A stretch of 46,665 nucleotides of DNA from Deltaproteobacteria bacterium. Lineage in GTDB: Bacteria > Desulfobacterota > RBG-13-43-22. Made by a program: the position numbers and the translations under genes. The DNA lies in contig JACRBX010000071.1 in the NCBI GenBank assembly GCA_016219225.1, positions 1-46,665 on the forward strand, given 5' to 3'. Shown here in pieces: positions 32,460 through 37,665 of the stretch (position 1 is the first letter of the stretch; each line of letters starts with the position of its first letter). The notes below the pieces were generated by a model. The model did no database searches. It had not been told where the DNA came from and worked only from the letters and a program-made list of their open reading frames with translations.

Positions 32460-32819
32460 ATGAGTAAAACGGTACTCTTCTATAAAACCGCCGACGGTCA
32501 ATGCCCTGTACAAAATTTTCTTGATTCTTTACCCGGAAAGGTTGCTCAGAAAGTAACCTGGGTCTTGGGTCTTCTTGAAGACTTGGATGATGTTCCTTCC
32601 AACTATTTTAAGAAGCTTGTCGGTACAGACGAAATTTGGGAGTGCAGAATTCAGTTAGGTTCAAATTCGTATCGCATTTTTTGTTTCTTTATCAAAAATG
32701 CCTCTGTAGTTTTGACCCATGGTCTTATAAAAAAGAGCCAAAAAATACCAAAGAGAGAAATTAACAAGGCAGAGGCTTATAGAAAAGATTTCTTGAAAAG
32801 GAGTTGGAGCAATGAGTGA
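32460..32819 (+). CDS. Phage Gp49-like / RelE-superfamily toxin (HigB-type)
   Basis: The 119-residue protein is of the Gp49-like family: VLFYKTADGQCPVQNFLDSL at the start, YFKKLVGTDEIWECRIQLGS in the core and VLTHGLIKKSQKIPKREINK near the end, the usual conserved run. It would act as a ribosome-dependent mRNA interferase. Its stop overlaps the antitoxin start by 8 bases. No Shine-Dalgarno precedes the ATG, in line with the leaderless promoter. Confidence 0.88.
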   Translation: MSKTVLFYKTADGQCPVQNFLDSLPGKVAQKVTWVLGLLEDLDDVPSNYFKKLVGTDEIWECRIQLGSNSYRIFCFFIKNASVVLTHGLIKKSQKIPKREINKAEAYRKDFLKRSWSNE

Positions 32820-33087
32820 CCTCAAAAAATATGTAACAGACCGCAAGAAAAAAGATTTAGATTTTGCTATAGGCTATGAGGAAGGGTATGAACAATTCAA
32901 AATCGGTTTTTTGCTTCGTCAGGCCCGTGAATCCGTCGGATTGACCCATGAAGAATTGGCGCAGAGACTTAAAACCAAAAAAACCGCCATTTCCAGAATT
33001 GAAAACCATGCCGAAGATATTAAACTCTCAACCCTGGAGCGTGTTGCAAAAGCGCTCGGGAAGCGATTGCAAGTAAGCATCGCCTAA
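32812..33087 (+). CDS. XRE-family antitoxin partner of the Gp49-like toxin
   Basis: The 91-residue protein has an N-terminal toxin-binding arm (residues 1-35) and a helix-turn-helix (about 38-88) reading GLTHEELAQRLKTKKTAISR, then IENHAEDIKLSTLERVAKAL. A GGAG site lies before the ATG. It should bind the GTTAAC pair and repress the operon. Order is toxin first, as in other Gp49-XRE modules. Confidence 0.88.
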   Translation: MSDLKKYVTDRKKKDLDFAIGYEEGYEQFKIGFLLRQARESVGLTHEELAQRLKTKKTAISRIENHAEDIKLSTLERVAKALGKRLQVSIA

Positions 33088-33112
33088 CCAATGACCTTTC
33101 AAGGCCGCCTTT

Positions 33113-33190
33113 GAGCTTTGATCTTTTCCTCCGGCATTTCGGTTTTTCTTTTCTTTTTTCCCCAAAAACCGAACTCTAAACTCCGAACTA
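33113..33190. repeat. Composite spacer before hicAB
   Basis: CTTTGAG CTTTGAT, a CT-rich run and degenerate CCGAACT, AAACT, CCGAACT words lead directly into the hicA promoter. Confidence 0.65.
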
Positions 33191-33201
33191 TCTTTTTCCC
33201 C

Positions 33202-33229
33202 TTGACATTAATATCAATAATGATACCAT
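33202..33229 (+). promoter_or_regulatory. hicAB promoter with inverted-repeat operator
   Basis: TTGACA (33202-33207) and TACCAT (33224-33229) have a 16-base spacer containing TATCA-ATAA-TGATA (33212-33225). The ATG at 33236 is 7 bases after the -10, again leaderless. Confidence 0.65.
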
Positions 33230-33235
33230 TTAACT

Positions 33236-33490
33236 ATGGGCGAGATAAGAGACCTCCTTACACCAATGAGCCTCAATCCGGGTAATGTTCGTTTCAGCGA
33301 TCGGTGTAAGGTATGCGATCACTACTTTGGTAAACCTCGGCAGTTCGGGAGCAGTCACCGAGTTTATAAAACCCCATGGCCTGGCGATCCTCGCGTGAAC
33401 ATACAATCCAGGAAAGGAAAAGCCAAAGCCTGTCCAGTAAGACAGGTTCTTAAAGCCATAGAAAAATTGGAGTCGAAAAATGGCAATTAA
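33236..33490 (+). CDS. hicA: HicA-type mRNA interferase toxin
   Basis: The 84-residue HicA fold protein has VRFSDRCKVCDHYFGKPRQF and the catalytic-histidine segment GSSHRVYKTPWPGDPRVNIQ, then VRQVLKAIEKLE. The histidine in SSHRVY is the RNase residue of the family. It overlaps hicB by 11 bases. It looks full length for this subfamily. The transcript appears leaderless. Confidence 0.85.
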   Translation: MGEIRDLLTPMSLNPGNVRFSDRCKVCDHYFGKPRQFGSSHRVYKTPWPGDPRVNIQSRKGKAKACPVRQVLKAIEKLESKNGN

Positions 33491-33809
33491 AAATGATCGA
33501 TACACCTACCGGGTAACTTGGTCTGAGGAGGACCAGGAATATGTCGGCCTGTGCGCGGAGTTTCCCAGTCTGAGCTGGCTGGCGCGTACGCCCGAGGCTG
33601 CCTTAAAAGCCATTCGGAGGATAGTGGCGGATGTAATCAAGGATATGAAAAATAACAACGAACCCATACCTGAACCCATTGCTACCAAACGATATAGCGG
33701 TAAGTTTATGGTTCGAGTACCCCCAGAAGTTCATCGCAATCTGGCCATTAAAGCAGCAGAGGCAGGAGTCAGTTTGAATCGGCTGGCCAGTTCGAAGTTG
33801 TCACAATAA
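33480..33809 (+). CDS. hicB: HicB-type antitoxin
   Basis: The 109-residue protein has a partial RNase-H-like HicB domain (residues 5-60; YRVTWSEEDQEYVGLCAEFP and ALKAIRRIVADVIKDM) and a C-terminal ribbon-helix-helix (FMVRVPPEVHRNLAIKAAEA then GVSLNRLAS). It neutralises HicA and binds the promoter. It starts inside hicA, so the order is toxin-antitoxin. Residues look intact. Confidence 0.9.
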   Translation: MAIKNDRYTYRVTWSEEDQEYVGLCAEFPSLSWLARTPEAALKAIRRIVADVIKDMKNNNEPIPEPIATKRYSGKFMVRVPPEVHRNLAIKAAEAGVSLNRLASSKLSQ

Positions 33810-33849
33810 GTCATGCGGGGAGCCTTGAACCTTTTCTCCCGCCTTTCGC

Positions 33850-33985
33850 TTTTAACTTTTTTTCCGGCCTCCCCCTCCCCCGCCTCACGCCTCATCCCTC
33901 GCCTTTTACTTTCTTTTACTCCCAACTCCCAACTTCTCTTCCCCCTGCCCCCCTTGCCTTCCCTTTGAACTTTCAGAATTGAACT
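33850..33985. repeat. Composite spacer after hicAB
   Basis: A strongly pyrimidine-biased spacer has CCTCACG CCTCATC CCTCGCC (7-base period), CTCCCAA CTCCCAA CTTC and CTTTGAA CTTTCAG. The 27-base segment 33881-33907 recurs exactly at 34444-34470. Confidence 0.85.
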
Positions 33986-34021
33986 TCTTTTTCAGCTTTT
34001 TTTAACAGATTAGCTGGTTTG

Positions 34022-34050
34022 TTGACAGTTGTAAAAGATAATTATATACT
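34022..34050 (+). promoter_or_regulatory. Promoter before the BrnT-like remnant and DUF2281 gene
   Basis: TTGACA (34022-34027), a 17-base spacer and TATACT (34045-34050) give a near-consensus promoter. An ATG lies 8 bases after the -10 (34058) and opens an 8-codon frame whose TGA overlaps the ATG at 34081. Confidence 0.7.
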
Positions 34051-34080
34051 TCGAACCATGAGGACCGATATTATCTCCGA

Positions 34081-34215
34081 ATGACTGGTTTTGAATGGGA
34101 TCTTCACAACTTTCAGAAGAACAGGAAAAACACGACAGCCGCTCTTACGGAATCAGAAATTCAAATGACGAGGAATACCAATGAATACGAAAGACTTACT
34201 TATAAACGAGATTGA
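34081..34215 (+). pseudogene. BrnT-like (DUF497) toxin N-terminal remnant
   Basis: A 44-codon frame begins MTGFEWDLHNFQKNRKN. BrnT toxins open with FEWD-x-N-K-x-x-x-N-x-x-KH. Here a plus-one shift after about residue 13 would restore KHDS, so the frame is also damaged, and the rest of the toxin is absent. It overlaps the DUF2281 gene. Identification rests on a short motif and is uncertain. Confidence 0.4.
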
Positions 34216-34375
34216 AGAAGTCCCTGAACCGCTTCTTTCAGAGGTGCTCGATTTTGTCCATTTCCTGAAAACGAAGATCCTTCAGGAAAAGCAGGATATC
34301 GCCTCCATGAGCGAATCCTCCCTGGGAAAAGACTGGTTGCTACCTGAGGAGGACGAAGCGTGGCAAAGTTTGTAA
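34181..34375 (+). CDS. DUF2281-type antitoxin
   Basis: The 64-residue protein has an N-terminal INEIEEVPEPLLSEVLDFVH (residues 8-27) and a C-terminal acidic LGKDWLLPEEDEAW, the usual layout of DUF2281 antitoxins paired with MazF or PIN toxins. ATG 34181 follows ACGAGGAAT. Its last codons overlap the beginning of the truncated toxin frame. It is probably an orphan now. Confidence 0.8.
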   Translation: MNTKDLLINEIEEVPEPLLSEVLDFVHFLKTKILQEKQDIASMSESSLGKDWLLPEEDEAWQSL

Positions 34376-34383
34376 AAGGTTGA
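34360..34383 (+). pseudogene. MazF/PemK-type toxin, only seven codons left
   Basis: GTG at 34360 inside the antitoxin 3' end opens VAKFVKG and then a stop. MazF/PemK toxins that follow DUF2281 genes typically start MAKFVKGDVV, so this looks like the exact 5' stub of such a gene with the rest deleted. The motif is short but position and frame overlap are as expected. Confidence 0.5.
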
Positions 34384-34440
34384 AATCATAAGGGGATAGA
34401 TCAGACGGCAGACGCTCATCTTTCTTCTTTTGATCTCCCT

Positions 34441-34564
34441 CCCCGCCTCACGCCTCATCCCTCGCCTTTTCCTTTTTCTCCTTCTCCGAACACCGAACGC
34501 CGAACTCCGGACTTCTTTTCCCCTGGCCTCCCTTTGAGCTTTCAGCTTTGAGCTTTGAGCTTCT
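34441..34564. repeat. Composite spacer after the DUF2281 module
   Basis: CCTCACG CCTCATC CCTCGCC (27 bases identical to 33881-33907), a CT run, CCGAACA CCGAACG CCGAACT CCGGACT, then CTTTGAG CTTTCAG CTTTGAG CTTTGAG. It ends just before a TTGACA promoter. Confidence 0.85.
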
Positions 34565-34579
34565 CTTCTTCTTTTTCCC

Positions 34580-34608
34580 TTGACACATTAACCGGTTATA
34601 TTCTACAT
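34580..34608 (+). promoter_or_regulatory. Promoter-like element with TAACCGGTTA palindrome
   Basis: TTGACA (34580-34585), 17 bases, CTACAT (34603-34608); TAACCGGTTA (34589-34598) is a perfect palindrome in the spacer. It has the same design as the toxin-antitoxin promoters, yet only a 40-codon ORF follows, so this may be the promoter of a lost module. Confidence 0.55.
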
Positions 34609-34664
34609 TCTCTATAAGCTTTATTCTTATAAACCCCTTCTTTTTTAAGATCTTGAGGAGATTT

Positions 34665-34787
34665 ATGGCCCTGATCCATGTCTCAAAAGATCCAACCGAA
34701 CAGACAGCCCATTCTCTCGGCTATGAGCTTTTACCAGTAACCAGGTCCAAAATCCTTTTCAGTTTAAACCCACATGCCCGCTTTTAG
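34665..34787 (+). CDS. Short ORF of unknown function after a TA-like promoter
   Basis: A 40-codon ORF has GAGGAG 7 bases before its ATG and begins MALIHVSKDPTEQTAHSLGY. I recognise no family. The good ribosome site and the promoter upstream suggest it was, or is, the first part of a gene. It could be the 5' stub of a lost module. Confidence 0.35.
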   Translation: MALIHVSKDPTEQTAHSLGYELLPVTRSKILFSLNPHARF

Positions 34788-35257
34788 TGCGCGTCTCGAA
34801 GCATGAAAATGGTTTGGGTGCGGCTCTTTTAGAACGACCTTGATCAACAGTATCTGACATATAGATTAATATCCATCTATGAAGCCTGTTTTTTAATAGC
34901 ACATTCCACCCTTTTAAGTTTTTGCAAATCATCTGAATTTTCGCTGAAGTTTCTCCGACGGACGGCGGAACTCACAGGGATAAAATCAATAATGGTAAGG
35001 CTGTATTTTAAAATTCAAAAAACTTTATTTTGAGGAAACAATTCCCTACAAAACGAATGGATTGTGACATGCTCTATGCCTTAATTTTCCAAAATAAATA
35101 ATAACAATAACATCTAGTTGCATTGGGGGGGGAGTAATTATTTTTTTCTTGACATGACTATTTGACTATTTTAAGCTTCCAATTTTAAATCAAATTGTGA
35201 CCCAATTTTTCAATTTTACCTCCTATGATGTAAGGAAAAGTGCCTTGATCTGATCTT
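34788..35257. other. AT-rich gap
   Basis: These 470 AT-rich bases have no ORF of protein-like content on either strand. A TTGACA occurs near 35154 without a convincing -10. A G-run (about 35126-35134) is the only marked local feature. I see no tRNA, repeat array or strong hairpin. Confidence 0.5.
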
Positions 35258-36014
35258 TTGCAAGGCGTGCAAGGACAAAGTGACCAAAAAAAAAGAGTCC
35301 AAAGAAGACACAGGAAATCCCGGCGGACGGAGAGGGGCAGCCGGTTACTTTGGTTGAGACCCCGACAGAAGCCGACTCAGAAGCAAGCAGCTCCCCTGGA
35401 GCGCGTTTTCAAGGTGGAGGCCGGTATGGAGGTGAAGCCCAACTGCGCCTATGTCATTCCGACGGGGGGGTACGCAAGGCATTGACCCAGCAAAAGACGT
35501 CCGTTACGAAGGCTTGCAGGTCAAAACCAACGGAGACCGCTTCGACGTCAATCTGATTATCCGGCCGGTGATGAAAACGGAAGGCCTCAACCTGTTCGAG
35601 ATAGTGCCCGTGGGCGTCTCGGTCCTCGACGGCGAAGGCCGGATCGTCTATGTGAATCCCGCGCTGGAAAAGATGTTGGATGTTCCCCGGGCCGACCTGC
35701 TTCGAAAAGATTACCGGCAGCAGGAATTTCTCAGGCCGGACGGCAGTCCCATGGCGGCGGAAGAGTCGGCCGGTGCACGGGCGATTAAAGAGCAGCGTTT
35801 GGTGGAGCACGTCGGGACCGGAGTAGTCAAAAAAGACGGGCGAATAATCCGGACTGATATGAACCCCGTACCCATGGCGCTCCCGGGTTGGAAAGCGGTC
35901 GTAGTCACTTTTAATCTCGGAGAGCAACCGGGGAGAAAGAAACGCTCCCGAAACCAGAGGATAGACAATAAACAGGACGATATAAATGACGGAAACCAAA
36001 ACCCCTCAAACTGA
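35258..36014 (+). pseudogene. Decayed CheB/PAS-domain signalling protein
   Basis: One frame ends with LERVFKVEAGMEVKPNCAYV and IPTG, the CheB methylesterase stretch that precedes its active site, then stops at 35485 after a G-run. The next frame (from about 35480) reads VKTNGDRFDVNLIIRPV, as after the CheR part of CheB-CheR-PAS proteins, followed by a PAS domain (VPVGVSVLDGEGRIVYVNPA to MNPVPMALPGWKAVVVTFNL, to 36014). The long middle is missing. The stop overlaps the downstream kinase by 29 bases. A translated PAS-only protein from an internal start is possible but no ribosome site is clear. Confidence 0.6.
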
Positions 36015-37626
36015 TTTAAGCGATCAATCGACTTACTCAGGACAGATCCTCCGCCAGCGAGCCGAGAAACGGCTTAAAAAACAATCTCCCGCCCAAGGTG
36101 CCAAAACGCCGGAAGAGGCCGGCCCCCTGCTCCACGAATTACAGGTGCACCAGATCGAACTGGAGATCCAGAATGAGGAATTGCGCCGGACGCAGGAAGA
36201 GCTCGAAGCCTCCCGGGCCAGATACTTTGACCTCTATGATCTGGCCCCGGTCGGGTACCTGTCCTTAAACGAACAGGGGCTCATCCTGGAGGCTAATCTC
36301 ACCGCGGCCGGTTTGCTGGGCCTGGGGAAAAGTGTGCTAGTCAAGCGGCGGTTCACCGAGTTCATCTTCAAGGTAGACCAGGACATCTTCTATCTGTGCA
36401 GCAAACAACTCCTTAAAACCGAGGCCCGGCAGGTGTGTGAACTCCGAATGGTGAAAAAGGACGAAACCATTTTCTGGGCACGGCTGGAGGCCGCCACCGC
36501 GCAGGGTGCTGATGGCGTTCCTCTGCGCCGCGTGGTGATGAGTGACATCACCGAGATCAAGCAAGCCGGGGAGGTCCTGCAACAGTCGCGGTTGGCGGCT
36601 ATTATAGACTCGTCTGACGATGCCATCATCAGCAAGACATTGAATGGAGAAATTATTAGCTGGAACCGAGGGGCGGAAAAAATCTATGGGTATACTGCCG
36701 AAGAAGTTGTAGGCCAGTCCATATCCATTTTGGCTCCGAATGATCGCATTGATGAAGTGCCTGCGATTCTTCAGAGAATTAGCCGCGGGGAAGAGGTCAA
36801 GCACTATGAGACTCTCCGTCGAAGAAAAAACGGTCAGAGTATTCACATTTCCCTTACTGTCTCTGCGATCAGGGACCCCTCGGGAAAGATCATAGGAGCC
36901 TCGACCATTGCCCGCGACATTACCCAGCGCAAACAATTGGAGGAGGATTTGCTGGAATCAAAAAGACAACTGCGGATACTGGCTTCCCAGATCCTCTTCG
37001 CCCAGGAGAATGAACGAAAACGGATCGCCCAGGAAGTCCATGATATTCTGGGGTCATCCCTGAGCGCCATCAAATTCAAGGCGGAGGAGGCATTACATCA
37101 TCTCCCCAAGGACGAAGCCTTGAATATCTCCAAACCCCTGGAGGCTCTCGTCCCCCTCGTCCAGGAGACGATCAAAGCGGCCCGCCGAATTCAGGGCGAT
37201 TTGCGACCTCCCCATCTGGACGACTTGGGTATCGTCGCCACCCTTTCCTGGTACTGCCGGAGACTTGAAACGATTTACTCCGCCATCAAGGTTGAATGTG
37301 TGGTTACCATCCGGGAAGAGGAGGTGCCGGATCATCTAAAAATCACCCTTTTTAGAATTATTCAAGAGGCCCTGAATAATATCAGCAAACATGCCCAGGC
37401 TGACTCGGTATATGTGGGGCTGCAAAAAGTCGACGGCGCTATGGAACTCATTATAAGAGATAATGGAGATGGATTCGATCCGGAAACGCTTTCCTCTAAA
37501 AAAAATTTAAAAAAAGGCTTGGGGTTCTTCAGCATGAAAAAGCGGGTTGAGTTTTCCGGGGGCTCTATTTCCATTGAGTCCACCAAGGGAAAAGGGGTAG
37601 TTATCCGAGCCCTTTGGCCCCTCTGA
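35986..37626 (+). CDS. PAS-domain sensor histidine kinase (HisKA_3 type), copy 1
   Basis: This 546-residue cytosolic kinase has a helical N-terminus (about 25-80), PAS 1 (about 83-193), PAS 2 (about 201-316; SSDDAIISKTLNGEIISWNR), a HisKA_3 box with His352 (AQEVHDILGSSLS) and an HATPase domain (about 440-546; N box EALNN, G1 RDNGDGFD). No transmembrane helix is present, so it senses an internal cue or redox state. It begins inside the decayed gene. No response regulator is adjacent; HisKA_3 kinases usually pair with NarL-type regulators. Copy 2 follows after 39 bases and shares a nearly identical N-terminal segment. Confidence 0.9.
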   Translation: MTETKTPQTDLSDQSTYSGQILRQRAEKRLKKQSPAQGAKTPEEAGPLLHELQVHQIELEIQNEELRRTQEELEASRARYFDLYDLAPVGYLSLNEQGLILEANLTAAGLLGLGKSVLVKRRFTEFIFKVDQDIFYLCSKQLLKTEARQVCELRMVKKDETIFWARLEAATAQGADGVPLRRVVMSDITEIKQAGEVLQQSRLAAIIDSSDDAIISKTLNGEIISWNRGAEKIYGYTAEEVVGQSISILAPNDRIDEVPAILQRISRGEEVKHYETLRRRKNGQSIHISLTVSAIRDPSGKIIGASTIARDITQRKQLEEDLLESKRQLRILASQILFAQENERKRIAQEVHDILGSSLSAIKFKAEEALHHLPKDEALNISKPLEALVPLVQETIKAARRIQGDLRPPHLDDLGIVATLSWYCRRLETIYSAIKVECVVTIREEEVPDHLKITLFRIIQEALNNISKHAQADSVYVGLQKVDGAMELIIRDNGDGFDPETLSSKKNLKKGLGFFSMKKRVEFSGGSISIESTKGKGVVIRALWPL

Positions 37627-37665
37627 AAAAAAATCCGAGAGAACCAAAATTTACGGAGGTGTAAA

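Noticed and set aside
31261-34580. Integron-like cassette array
   Set aside because: No integrase gene and no attC-type paired core sites (RYYYAAC/GTTRRRY with folded arms) were seen; the shared spacers are heptamer and CT-rich blocks instead.
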